In this document: piece by piece, positions 36,305 to 44,543 of the stretch | How positions within the stretch are numbered: position 1 is the first letter of the stretch | Layout of the letters: each line of letters begins with the position of its first letter | Source: an uncultured Tateyamaria sp. | Lineage (GTDB): Bacteria > Pseudomonadota > Alphaproteobacteria > Rhodobacterales > Rhodobacteraceae | Reading direction: 5' to 3' | DNA length: 64,000 nucleotides | Assembly (NCBI RefSeq): GCF_947494755.1 | Contig: NZ_CANLVZ010000004.1 | Span: forward strand, 124,001 to 188,000 | Notes under the pieces: generated by a model | What the model saw: the letters and a program-made list of their open reading frames with translations, nothing else | The model's database searches: none | What the model was told of the DNA's origin: nothing | Translations under genes and position numbers: made by a program

Positions 36305-36849
36305 CCGAGCCGTTCAATGACTTTGCCGAACCGCGGCAGCCGGGCCTTTTTCATCAGCGCGCGTAGGGTCCAATCCTCACCTGAAAGCCTGCGCGCTTCG
36401 GCCAGCACCGCATGGGCCACGGGCACGACGCGGTCCGGGTTCGCCTCGACGCAGCCTTGCAGGTAGCTGTCGGGATCGACACGCACCAGCCCCTCTTCGG
36501 TCAGGATATGACACGGGAAATCCTTGGCATTGACGGTCATGATCGCATCCGACGACCCGGCGATGGCCGACGCCAACACATGCACATCATTGGGGTCGGG
36601 CAGCCACAACCGGTTTTCCAGTTCAGGCGGATGGCGCACTTCGGCCCCCGGCCACGCCGCATTCAGCATCGCGACCTCGCTGCGCGCCTGCGCCGCGCCC
36701 TCGGGCCCAAGTTTTGCCGCCGCCCGCGCCCATTCCTCGAGGATGCGGGGCGACCATTGCGGGGTGAACAGCCCCGCGCGTGCCACACCCAAGACCACTT
36801 CGCGCATGACCGTAGGATAAAGCACATTGGCGTCGATCAGGATTTTCAT
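36301..36849 (-). CDS. PIN-domain protein
   Basis: The 182-aa product starts MKILIDANVLYPTVMREVVL and carries PIN-type acidic residues (Asp7, Glu in LEEWARA, Asp in LPDPNDVHVLASAI, and NAKDFP), indicating a metal-dependent RNase fold. PIN toxins usually have an antitoxin gene upstream; instead this gene overlaps by four bases (ATGA) the stop of the rRNA methyltransferase rlmI, with no small antitoxin-sized frame. It may be a housekeeping RNase of RNA metabolism rather than a toxin. Confidence 0.85.
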   Translation of the reverse strand: MKILIDANVLYPTVMREVVLGVARAGLFTPQWSPRILEEWARAAAKLGPEGAAQARSEVAMLNAAWPGAEVRHPPELENRLWLPDPNDVHVLASAIAGSSDAIMTVNAKDFPCHILTEEGLVRVDPDSYLQGCVEANPDRVVPVAHAVLAEARRLSGEDWTLRALMKKARLPRFGKVIERLG

Positions 36850-38057
36850 AGGCGGAAGAACAGCGCCTTGAGGTATCCGGTTTCGGCCAGTTGCGGCAAC
36901 AGAGGGTGATCAGGCCCGGCCGAACCGCTATGGATCAAGGCTGCACTGCGCCCCGAGCGGCCAATGCCGCGCACGCAGGCGCTCTGGAACTTCGCAAGGT
37001 CTGCGGCATGCGAACAACTACACAGCACCAGAATGCCGCCCTCGGCCACCAGAGGCGTGGCCAGTCGTGCCACGCGCTCATAGGCGCGCAAGCCCGCGTC
37101 GAGCGCGGGTTTGGCGGGCGCAAAGGCGGGCGGATCGCAGACCACGATGTCAAACTTTTGGCCCTCGTCACCAAGGGCTGTGAGTACATCGAACGCATCG
37201 CCCTTGCGTGCCTCAAAGCGGTCGGATGCGCCCATAGCACCCGCCCCTTGCGCTGCCAGTTCCAGCGCGGGCGCTGATCCATCCACGCACAGTGCAGAGG
37301 TCGCCCCACCGGCCAGCGCGGCCAGCCCAAAGCCGCCCACATGCGAAAACACATCCAGCACGCGCGCGCCCCTGGACATCTGCTTGGTCAGCGCATGGTT
37401 GGGTCGCTGGTCAAAGAACAGGCCGGTCTTCTGCCCGCCGACGATGTCGGCCATATAGGTGGCCCCGTTCATCGGCACCGGGATCGGGGCGGTTGGCATC
37501 TCGCCCGACAACACGATTGTCACGTCGTCCAGCCCCTCGAGGCTGCGCGCCCGCCCGCCAGCGTTCTTGATCAGCGTGGTCGCCCCCGTCACCTGCCGTG
37601 CGGCCTCAGCCAGCATCTCGATCCGGGTGTCAGCCCAGGCCGCATTGGGCTGGATCACCAGCAGGTCGCCAAAGCGATCAACAACGACACCGGGCAAACC
37701 GTCCGCCTCGGCATGGATCAACCGGTAAAATGGGGCATCATAAAGCCGATCACGCAACGCCAGAGCCTTTTGCAACCGCGCCGTGAACCACGCCACATCG
37801 ACTTCGGCGGTGACATCCTTATCGACGACACGCGCGATGATCTTTGACGCCGGGTTCACCGCCACCAGCGCCATGGGGCTGCGGTTTTCATCCTCAAGCA
37901 CCGCCAGGGTGCCCGGTGCCAGCGCCTTGGTGCGCCGGTCGGTCACGACCTCATTGGCATAAGCCCAGGGAAAGCCATGGCGGATGCGGCGCGGGTCCAT
38001 CTTGGGACGCAGACGAATTACGGGGCGGGTGTCGGAAACAAGTGAGGGCGCTGTCAT
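36846..38057 (-). CDS. rlmI: RlmI-type 23S rRNA (cytosine-5) methyltransferase
   Basis: This SAM-dependent enzyme methylates 23S rRNA (C1962 in E. coli). The 403-aa product has an N-terminal PUA domain (about 15-85, RIRHGFPWAYANEV), an EEHEE-like linker and a Rossmann methyltransferase domain with VLDVFSHVGGFGLAAL, VVCDPPAFAP and the catalytic-type CSCSH. ATG 38057 is chosen; a Met 19 codons later would lose part of the PUA domain. It is followed by the PIN gene. Confidence 0.88.
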   Translation of the reverse strand: MTAPSLVSDTRPVIRLRPKMDPRRIRHGFPWAYANEVVTDRRTKALAPGTLAVLEDENRSPMALVAVNPASKIIARVVDKDVTAEVDVAWFTARLQKALALRDRLYDAPFYRLIHAEADGLPGVVVDRFGDLLVIQPNAAWADTRIEMLAEAARQVTGATTLIKNAGGRARSLEGLDDVTIVLSGEMPTAPIPVPMNGATYMADIVGGQKTGLFFDQRPNHALTKQMSRGARVLDVFSHVGGFGLAALAGGATSALCVDGSAPALELAAQGAGAMGASDRFEARKGDAFDVLTALGDEGQKFDIVVCDPPAFAPAKPALDAGLRAYERVARLATPLVAEGGILVLCSCSHAADLAKFQSACVRGIGRSGRSAALIHSGSAGPDHPLLPQLAETGYLKALFFRL

Positions 38058-38096
38058 AGCGCCCTCCTCTAGTGTGTTGTGCTGAGCTGCGAAAGG

Positions 38097-38753
38097 TCAG
38101 ATTTGGTTCATCGCCTGAATGAAGCCCAGTTGCGGGTTCTGGAACCCTTCGGCTTGGGTCAGTTCCTGACGGATCACTTCAGCCAGGTGATCGGTGATGC
38201 GGACCTTTTGGGTCTGGCCGCGGGCCTCGGCCTGAATGGCCTGATCGCCGCCGAACCCTTCGAGATCAGCACGCACCATGCGTGGCTCGGCCAGAAGCGT
38301 GCCGGTTTCGGCATCGCGCAATGTCAGCTTGAAGTTGATATTGTGCACGCCGCCAAAGCTGTAGCGCGCCTTTTCGGTCAGGGCGTGAAAGCGCAGCACT
38401 TCGATGTCAAGCGTAACGCCCCGCGTGCCATCAAGGGCTGCGGTGCCGCGCGTCATCGCCTCATAAAAGATCGCTCCGACCTGTGCGTGACGATCCCCGA
38501 TGGGGTCATCGCGCCAGACGATATCGCTTTTGGGCAAGTACCGGTTTGCCTCAGAGACGGTGAGGCTGCGCGGCACGCGCACGGTCACGTCCTCCACCCG
38601 GATCGCGCCGAGGGGCAGAACCTGTTGCACCTGCGGCGTGGCGCTCAGTTGGGGCGCGTCAAAGGGCGCGTTGCGTGTGGCCACGTTGGTGCTTGCGCAG
38701 GCCGAAACGAGGCCACCCAGTGCAAGAAGCAAAACCAGTTTGATACGTGTCAT
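38097..38753 (-). CDS. lipoprotein of unknown function
   Basis: The 218-aa product starts MTRIKLVLLLALGGLVSACAS, a lipoprotein signal peptide with lipobox LVSAC and Cys19. The mature part is beta-rich and resembles a family found in Rhodobacterales (DUF6778-like), though I assign that weakly. GGAGACATGAG precedes the ATG; a longer frame upstream is rejected because it would precede the signal peptide. A CtrA-type box and a 20-bp palindrome lie 42-100 bases upstream, so this gene is likely regulated. Confidence 0.78.
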   Translation of the reverse strand: MTRIKLVLLLALGGLVSACASTNVATRNAPFDAPQLSATPQVQQVLPLGAIRVEDVTVRVPRSLTVSEANRYLPKSDIVWRDDPIGDRHAQVGAIFYEAMTRGTAALDGTRGVTLDIEVLRFHALTEKARYSFGGVHNINFKLTLRDAETGTLLAEPRMVRADLEGFGGDQAIQAEARGQTQKVRITDHLAEVIRQELTQAEGFQNPQLGFIQAMNQI

Positions 38754-38794
38754 CTCATGTCTCCGATCCGCACGAGGGAGTCCCCATGCTTCTG

Positions 38795-38810
38795 TTAACT
38801 CACCGTTAAC
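38795..38810. promoter_or_regulatory. CtrA-type box upstream of the lipoprotein gene
   Basis: TTAACTCACCGTTAAC matches TTAA-N7-TTAAC exactly, 42 bases upstream of the lipoprotein start (38753) on the minus strand. Together with the site at 125 it is one of two such boxes found in intergenic DNA of the window. CtrA control of this lipoprotein is inferred. Confidence 0.55.
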
Positions 38811-38832
38811 TTCCACGGGAATTCTGGCGGAA

Positions 38833-38852
38833 TTGAGACAATATTGTTTCAA
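38833..38852. promoter_or_regulatory. 20-bp near-perfect palindrome
   Basis: TTGAGACAATATTGTTTCAA is symmetric in 9 of 10 base pairs. It lies about 80-100 bases upstream of the lipoprotein start and between two minus-strand genes. The form suits a dimeric regulator such as a TetR- or GntR-type protein; the regulator is unknown. Confidence 0.4.
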
Positions 38853-38881
38853 ATGCGCGATTGTTCTGAGGCGCTCTGCGC

Positions 38882-39160
38882 TCAGTTGGGCCTGTTGCGC
38901 CCGCGCCAGCCACCCCGTCTGCGCGGGCTGGCCTGGCTCATCTGCCCCTCGCGCAACACGTCGGTCATCGGATGATCCGGATGGTCGGTGCCGTAGGTTT
39001 CAAGCAGTCGTGCGATGGCCTCATGGGGGGGTTGCTCCCCCGGCAGGCTCAACGCCCAGTCCAGAAAAATGGTGCGGCACTCGGGCTTGGTGATCCCGGC
39101 AATCCGGTAGGCTTCAAAGATCAGGCCCTTTGGATCGTCTGCGCTGCCTTTGTGGATCAT
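38882..39160 (-). CDS. conserved small hypothetical protein downstream of glnE
   Basis: The 92-aa product starts MIHKGSADDPKGLIFEAYRI, has the segment TKPECRTIFLDWALSLP and ends with a basic tail (PRRRGGWRGRNRPN). Its ATG overlaps the glnE stop (ATGA), so the two are cotranscribed and coupled. The basic tail could bind nucleic acid, but the function is unknown. Confidence 0.72.
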   Translation of the reverse strand: MIHKGSADDPKGLIFEAYRIAGITKPECRTIFLDWALSLPGEQPPHEAIARLLETYGTDHPDHPMTDVLREGQMSQASPRRRGGWRGRNRPN

Positions 39161-41919
39161 GGGTTAGCCTTTGTGTCGGGGTCCCCCACCGCATGTGCAA
39201 TGATGGCGGCGGATTGGGTGTACGCCTCGGTCAATGTAGCCTCGGCTGCTTTTTGGGTTGTGGCACCGGTGGCGCGCATCAACACGCCCAGCCCCCCGGT
39301 GCCCACATCTTCGATGCGCACCGGCCCGGTGCTGAGCAGCCGCGCGGCCATCTGAACCTGCCACAACATCGCATAGGTCGTGGCCAGGGATTGCGCGTCT
39401 GCGTCACTCAGCAAGCCCGCAGCGACGCAGGCCCGCAATCCGCCCGGCACATCAGCGCATGTGTCCGCGCTCAGCACCGTGCCCGCCTGCGCCAACAGTT
39501 CGATGTCCAGCATCCGGCCTGGCCCGGTCTTGGCGTCCCAGACCCCTTGGGACGACTTGGCCTGCGCAATCCGCGCGCGCATATCGTGCAGGTCCGCCAT
39601 GACGGAGGCCCCCGTGCGTGGTTGGGACAGGATCGTTTGGCGGAAGGCGTCGATATCGGCGGCCAGATCGTCGGGCCCCGCAATCGTGCGTGCCCGCACA
39701 AGGGCCAGATGCTCCCACAGCCACGCCTCGTTCATCTGATAGTTCTGGAAGGCCGCCCAACTGGTCGCCACCGGGCCCTGATTGCCCGACGGGCGCAGCC
39801 GCATGTCCGCCTCGTAAAGCCGCCCTTGAGCGGTCTGAGCCGTAACAGCGGTAATCATTGCCTGCGTCAACCGCGCGTAATAGGTGCGCGCAGGCAGGGG
39901 GCGCGGCCCGGCCGAGGCCTCAACCCCATCTGCGTCATAGATGATGATAATATCGAGATCCGAATGGGTCGTGAGCAGCCCCGCCCCCAGACTGCCCATC
40001 CCCACAATCACCGCGCCGCGCCCCGGCGGCGGGCCATAGCGGCGCGCAAACTGCGCCTGCACCTCGGGCCAGAGCGCGATGAGGGCCGCGCGGGCAAGGT
40101 CCGCATATTGCACACCGGCCTCGTCGGCGGTCGTCAGTTCGCGCAAGTGATGCACCCCGATGCGAAAGTGCCATTCCTTCGCCCAGGCCCGGATCGCGTC
40201 GAGCTTGGCCTCGTAATCCGTCTCGGCCTTCATCCGCGTCGCCGCCTCACGCTGCAGCGCAAACTGGCCCGGCCATGGCGCAAAGAATGCACCCCCGATC
40301 ACCGCATCAAGCACGCCCGCATTGCGTGACAGATATTGGGCCAAAGCGCGCGAGGTGCCGACGATATCGACCAGCAGATCGATCAATTGCGGGTTGGCCT
40401 CAAACAGCGCGAACAGTTGCACCCCGGCGGGCAGCCCCGCCAGAAACCGGTCAAAGGCGGCAAATGCCTCGTCCGGCTTGGCGGCTTGGGACAGCCGGTC
40501 CACGAGCACCGGTTCGATCCGGTCAAACAGGGCAGCCCCCCGCGTGCTGCGCAGCGCCGGATAGCTGCGCCAGCGGGCCTGCATGGCCGGATCCGTCACC
40601 AATACTGGTTCGGCGGGTTGGTCGCCGGGCGCAAAGAACCCTTCGGTCTCTTGGTGAACGGCGGCGAGGCGTGTGTGCAACTCCGCCTCCAGAGCGGCGC
40701 GGTCCATGGCCATCATGTCGGCCAGCCGGTCAAACCCCTCATCCGAGCCGGGCAGGTTGTGGGTCTGGGCATCGCGCACCATCTGCACGCGATGTTCCGC
40801 CGTGCGCTCAAAGCGGTAGTGATCGCTGAGTTCGGTGGCGATGTGTGGCGGCACCCAGCCCTTTTCCGCCAGTCGCGCCAGACCTTCGACCGTGCCGCGC
40901 ACGCGCAAGTCCCTGTCCCGGCCCCCGGCGATCAACTGCCGGGTCTGGGTAAAAAACTCGATCTCGCGAATGCCGCCCCGCCCCAGTTTCATATTGTGAT
41001 CGGGCAAGGTGATCGGCCCGCCCGTCCCTTTGTGTTCGCGGATGGCGAGGCGCATATCATGCGCATCCTGCACGGCCGTGAAATCCAGATGGCGCCGCCA
41101 GATGAAGGGGCGCAACTCTTCTAAAAACCGCTCTCCGGCGGCGATATCCCCCGCGCAGGTCCGCGCCTTGATATAGGCCGCCCGCTCCCAAGTGCGGCCC
41201 AAAGCCTCATAATATCGCTCGGCAGCGGCGGTCGACAGCACCACAGGTGTCACCGATGGATCGGGGCGCAGGCGCAGGTCGGTGCGAAACACATAGCCAT
41301 CGCCCGTCAGGTCACTGAGGCAGGCGGACATGTCCTGCACCGCCTTGACGCAGGCCTTGCGCACAGCGCCGTAGCTGTCGGGATCGTGCCGGGTTTCGTC
41401 AAAGAGGCACACAAGGTCGATGTCCGAGGAATAGTTCAGCTCGCCCGCGCCCATCTTGCCCATGGCCAGGACGAACAGACCAACATCCGGATCGGCCAGC
41501 TTGCCCCGCTGTACCTGTCGGGCCAACGCCGCCTTGAGGGCCGTGTCGCAGGCCATATCGGCCAATGCGGTCAGCGCACCCGTCACTTGCTCAAGCGACC
41601 ACGCGCCCCCCAGATCCGCCAGCGCAGCGAGCAGGCCAACCCGCCGCTTGGCCTGCCGCAACGCGGGCCGCAGCGCCTCCAGATCACCCTCGGGCGGCAC
41701 AAGGGCTTTGTGCAAAGCCGCCTCTACATTATCAAGCGCGTCCGGCAGCCACGCCGCCTCGCGCGCGATCAGACCGGCGAGGTAAGGGCTGCACCCCGCC
41801 GCCCCCCGGATCAGGTCCCGCACCGGTCCGGTGAGGTCCGGCAGGCTCTCCACAGCCTCCGCCCCCCTTTCGGGGTTATGGGGGCGCGGCAGGCGGGTGA
41901 TGGCGTCAGTCAATCGCAT
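39157..41919 (-). CDS. glnE: glutamine synthetase adenylyltransferase/adenylyl-removing enzyme
   Basis: GlnE adds and removes AMP on glutamine synthetase in response to PII and glutamine, setting nitrogen assimilation. The 920-aa product has two nucleotidyltransferase domains: the N-terminal removing domain with AMGKMGAGELNYSSDIDL and the C-terminal adenylylating domain with GMGSLGAGLLTTHSDLDI, plus helical linkers. Length is close to the 946 aa of E. coli. I start at ATG 41919; a frame extending upstream would run into the divergent ybaK gene. Confidence 0.95.
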   Translation of the reverse strand: MRLTDAITRLPRPHNPERGAEAVESLPDLTGPVRDLIRGAAGCSPYLAGLIAREAAWLPDALDNVEAALHKALVPPEGDLEALRPALRQAKRRVGLLAALADLGGAWSLEQVTGALTALADMACDTALKAALARQVQRGKLADPDVGLFVLAMGKMGAGELNYSSDIDLVCLFDETRHDPDSYGAVRKACVKAVQDMSACLSDLTGDGYVFRTDLRLRPDPSVTPVVLSTAAAERYYEALGRTWERAAYIKARTCAGDIAAGERFLEELRPFIWRRHLDFTAVQDAHDMRLAIREHKGTGGPITLPDHNMKLGRGGIREIEFFTQTRQLIAGGRDRDLRVRGTVEGLARLAEKGWVPPHIATELSDHYRFERTAEHRVQMVRDAQTHNLPGSDEGFDRLADMMAMDRAALEAELHTRLAAVHQETEGFFAPGDQPAEPVLVTDPAMQARWRSYPALRSTRGAALFDRIEPVLVDRLSQAAKPDEAFAAFDRFLAGLPAGVQLFALFEANPQLIDLLVDIVGTSRALAQYLSRNAGVLDAVIGGAFFAPWPGQFALQREAATRMKAETDYEAKLDAIRAWAKEWHFRIGVHHLRELTTADEAGVQYADLARAALIALWPEVQAQFARRYGPPPGRGAVIVGMGSLGAGLLTTHSDLDIIIIYDADGVEASAGPRPLPARTYYARLTQAMITAVTAQTAQGRLYEADMRLRPSGNQGPVATSWAAFQNYQMNEAWLWEHLALVRARTIAGPDDLAADIDAFRQTILSQPRTGASVMADLHDMRARIAQAKSSQGVWDAKTGPGRMLDIELLAQAGTVLSADTCADVPGGLRACVAAGLLSDADAQSLATTYAMLWQVQMAARLLSTGPVRIEDVGTGGLGVLMRATGATTQKAAEATLTEAYTQSAAIIAHAVGDPDTKANP

Positions 41920-41995
41920 CCGCCCACCATCAAAGCGCACCCGCACGGCGTCAATGGGCCTTGTGGCCCCTCCTATTTCCCGCCACCTTCCCCTT

Positions 41996-42463
41996 ATGAG
42001 CAAAAGTCTGAAACGGGTGCGCGCGGCATTGGACGCGGCAGGCATCGACACCACCATTCAGGAAACCCCGCTGGCGCGCACGGCTGCCGATGCAGCCGCT
42101 GCCATCGGATGCGAGATCGACCAGATCGCCAAATCCATCATCCTTCGCGGCGAAACCAGCGGCACAGCGCTGTTGTTCATCACCGCCGGAGGGAACAGAG
42201 TCGACGTCGATAAAGCGACCGCATTGGCCGGTGAGCCTTTGGGCAAGGCGGACGCGGCACTCATCCGGGCGCAAACCGGCTTTGCGATCGGAGGTGTTTC
42301 CCCCGTCGGGCAACGGTCCCCGATCCGTGCCTTCTTCGACCCAAAACTGACTGAATTCGATGTGATTTGGGCCGCTGCAGGCACCCCGCACCACGTTTTC
42401 AGCGCCAAACCCGACGATCTGATCACATTTTCAGGCAGCCAACCTGCTGATTTTACGTCCTAA
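41996..42463 (+). CDS. YbaK/EbsC-type aminoacyl-tRNA deacylase
   Basis: The 155-aa product starts MSKSLKRVRAALDAAGIDTT and has the family features: the Lys of QIAKSIILRG, ITAGGNRVDVDKA, GFAIGGVSPVGQ, and the C-terminal FSAKPDDLI. Such proteins clear mischarged aminoacyl-tRNA (for example Cys-tRNAPro or Ala-tRNAPro) in trans. The start is nearly without a recognisable ribosome binding site; upstream in-frame codons would overlap the glnE promoter. It diverges from glnE. Confidence 0.88.
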   Translation: MSKSLKRVRAALDAAGIDTTIQETPLARTAADAAAAIGCEIDQIAKSIILRGETSGTALLFITAGGNRVDVDKATALAGEPLGKADAALIRAQTGFAIGGVSPVGQRSPIRAFFDPKLTEFDVIWAAAGTPHHVFSAKPDDLITFSGSQPADFTS

Positions 42464-42607
42464 TCGAAATTTATGTAAAAAAGATTCACATTAAGACTTG
42501 CAAGATCGGCCCAACATGCCAATTTTGAGTATGTGAAGCACATTCACATTAACCGACACAACAGCCATAGGGGCGAAAGAGGCCCCGCTTACGCGAAAGG
42601 TCCGAAA

Positions 42608-43012
42608 ATGACGTCCATGTCCACAAACCCACCAGCACATACCTCGGGCGGATGGTTCAGCAGAGCCGAGTCCTGGCTTGATCACAAAGGCAAAGGGGCC
42701 TGGATCGCGGCCATGGTTCTGGGGTTCATTTTCTTCTGGCCCGTGGGCCTCGCCCTGCTGTTTTACATGATCTGGAGCAAACGCATGTTTTCGAAATCCT
42801 GCAGCACCCGGCGCATGGGCAACGCGATGAGCACAATGCGCTCGACCGGCAACTCGGCCTTTGATGCCTACAAGGCCGACACCCTGCGCCGCCTCGAAGA
42901 AGAACAGCATAACTTTGAATCCTTCCTCGAACGGCTGCGCGAAGCCAAGGACAAATCAGAGTTCGATCAATTCATGGACGAGCGTGCCAAAGCGGCCAGT
43001 TCCGAAGACTGA
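42608..43012 (+). CDS. DUF2852 membrane protein
   Basis: The 134-aa product starts MTSMSTNPPAHTSGGWFSRA, has one or two hydrophobic spans (about 30-55, GAWIAAMVLGFIFFWPVGLAL) followed by MIWSKRM, a Cys/Ser-rich linker and a charged C-terminal helix (about 75-130, LRRLEEEQHNFESFLERLRE). The pattern fits DUF2852 of alphaproteobacteria; function is unknown. An in-frame upstream ATG (25 codons earlier) gives a non-hydrophobic, basic leader and is less likely. The RDD gene follows 59 bases later. Confidence 0.82.
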   Translation: MTSMSTNPPAHTSGGWFSRAESWLDHKGKGAWIAAMVLGFIFFWPVGLALLFYMIWSKRMFSKSCSTRRMGNAMSTMRSTGNSAFDAYKADTLRRLEEEQHNFESFLERLREAKDKSEFDQFMDERAKAASSED

Positions 43013-43071
43013 TACAACCACCGCGCGGCCCCCACCCGGGGTCGCGCATCCCTAGAACGGAGATCCGACCC

Positions 43072-43506
43072 ATGCACCTCGCCGACCCTATCACGCAGCC
43101 CCAGTTCTACCGCGACGTCGCTGGCAAGCGGCTTTTGGCGTGGGTGGTGGACATGGTTGTGATTGTGATCCTGGCGCTGATCATCGTGCCCTTCACGGCC
43201 TTTATCGGGCTGTTCTTCTTCTTTGGGCTCGTGGCGGTGGTCAGCTTTGTCTACCGGGTGATCACGCTGACCACCGGTTCCGCCACATGGGGCATGCGGC
43301 TGATGGCCATCGAAATCCGCGACGCGACCGGCGCGCGGCTCAATCTCGGCCAGGCTTTTGTGCATACATTCGGCTACACGCTCAGCTGGGCCATGGCCCC
43401 ATTGCAGTTGATCTCGGTCGTGCTGATGGCCACATCCAACCGCGGTCAGGGGCTGAGTGATGTGATGCTGGGCACAGCCGCGATGAACCGGCGTGCCCGA
43501 GCGTAA
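43072..43506 (+). CDS. RDD-family membrane protein
   Basis: The 144-aa product has the RDD signature (FYRDVAGKRLLAWVVDM: the Arg, Asp, Asp pattern) and three to four spans (about 22-58, 63-75, 100-125), with the conserved TWGMRLMAIEIRD. RDD proteins are thought to transport ions or small molecules, but no activity is assigned here. GGAG precedes the ATG. The leucyltransferase gene follows after 69 bases. Confidence 0.85.
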   Translation: MHLADPITQPQFYRDVAGKRLLAWVVDMVVIVILALIIVPFTAFIGLFFFFGLVAVVSFVYRVITLTTGSATWGMRLMAIEIRDATGARLNLGQAFVHTFGYTLSWAMAPLQLISVVLMATSNRGQGLSDVMLGTAAMNRRARA

Positions 43507-43575
43507 GGCGCAGTTTACGCACTTGCCTCGCGCCGCTGCGCTGGTATCATCCGCGCGTACCCTGTCAGGAATGAT

Positions 43576-44394
43576 ATGCGCCACACGCTCCCCCTTGCGC
43601 CTCAGTTTTATGTGACGGCCCCGCAGCCCTGTCCGTATCTGGACGGGCGGATGGAGCGTAAGCTGTTCACGGCCCTACAAGGGGAAAACGCGGAAAAGCT
43701 GAATGACAGCCTGAGCCAGCAGGGCTTTCGCCGCTCGCAAAATGTGCTTTACCGGCCGTCCTGTGCGGAATGTTCGGCCTGTCTTTCCGCCCGGATTGAC
43801 GTGTCGGCCTTTGCGCCTACCAAAAGCCAGCGACGCACGCTGAACCGCAATGCAGACATTGATCGGCGCGCCACATCCCCCTGGGCCACCGAAGATCAAT
43901 ATGCCCTCTTTCGCGCCTATCTCGACAGCCGGCACGCCGATGGCGGCATGGCGGATATGGATGTGTTCGAATTCGCGGCCATGATCGAAGAGACCCCCAT
44001 TCGCAGCCGGGTCGTGGAATATACCCGCAAAGAAACCAAGGAACTGATCGGCGTCAGCCTGACAGATGTGCTGACCGACGGGCTCAGCATGGTCTACAGC
44101 TTCTACGCCCCCGACATGACAAAACGTTCGCTTGGCACGCACATGATCCTTGACCACGTGCGCATCGCGCAAGAGGCGAACCTGCCTTACGTCTACCTTG
44201 GCTACTGGGTGCCGGGCAGCCAGAAGATGGACTACAAATCCAAGTTTTCCGGGCTCGAAGTCTACCTGGGCGGACGCTGGCAAAAGATGGCGGACCCCGA
44301 AAACTTCCACCCCGACACGCACCCGCTGTCCAATGACCCGATTGCGGAACAGGTCGCCAATATCTCGCTGCCCGACACACGCCCCACGCGCTGA
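43576..44394 (+). CDS. bpt: aspartate/glutamate leucyltransferase (N-end rule)
   Basis: Bpt transfers leucine from Leu-tRNA to proteins with N-terminal Asp or Glu, tagging them for ClpAP. The 272-aa product has the Ate1-like N-terminal Cys cluster (CPYLDG and [14 protein letters not shown]) and the catalytic domain with [18 protein letters not shown]. Length and motifs match bacterial Bpt. It is the last plus-strand gene before the convergent terminator at 44492. Confidence 0.92.
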   Translation: MRHTLPLAPQFYVTAPQPCPYLDGRMERKLFTALQGENAEKLNDSLSQQGFRRSQNVLYRPSCAECSACLSARIDVSAFAPTKSQRRTLNRNADIDRRATSPWATEDQYALFRAYLDSRHADGGMADMDVFEFAAMIEETPIRSRVVEYTRKETKELIGVSLTDVLTDGLSMVYSFYAPDMTKRSLGTHMILDHVRIAQEANLPYVYLGYWVPGSQKMDYKSKFSGLEVYLGGRWQKMADPENFHPDTHPLSNDPIAEQVANISLPDTRPTR

Positions 44395-44443
44395 TCCAGC
44401 CCTTCATTTCGCCAGATAAACCGTGGGGGAGTCCTGAAAGGAC

Positions 44444-44458
44444 GGGGGCAAAGCCCCC
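44444..44458. repeat. short G/C palindrome
   Basis: GGGGGC-AAA-GCCCCC forms a 6-bp hairpin and continues into CTGCCCG. The core AGCCCCCTGCCC also occurs in the hairpin loop at 17711-17722. Similar G/C-rich intergenic palindromes are frequent in Rhodobacterales; a link to termination is possible. Confidence 0.35.
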
Positions 44459-44491
44459 TGCCCGCCAGGGCCTTTATCAATCACAAACAGC

Positions 44492-44524
44492 AAAAGGGCG
44501 CGCCGGTATGGGCGCGCCCTTTTT
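44492..44524. terminator. bidirectional intrinsic terminator between bpt and dctM
   Basis: AAAAGGGCGCGCC (44492-44504) pairs perfectly over 13 bases with GGCGCGCCCTTTT (44511-44523) around the loop GGTATG. A T-run follows on the plus strand, and the A-run on the left gives one on the minus strand. It sits between converging genes, ending bpt and the TRAP operon. Confidence 0.92.
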
Positions 44525-44543
44525 CAGTTGGATCACGTCCGGA

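Noticed and set aside
36301-36849. VapBC toxin-antitoxin locus
   Set aside because: Only the PIN protein is present; the upstream gene is an rRNA methyltransferase and no antitoxin-sized frame exists between them.
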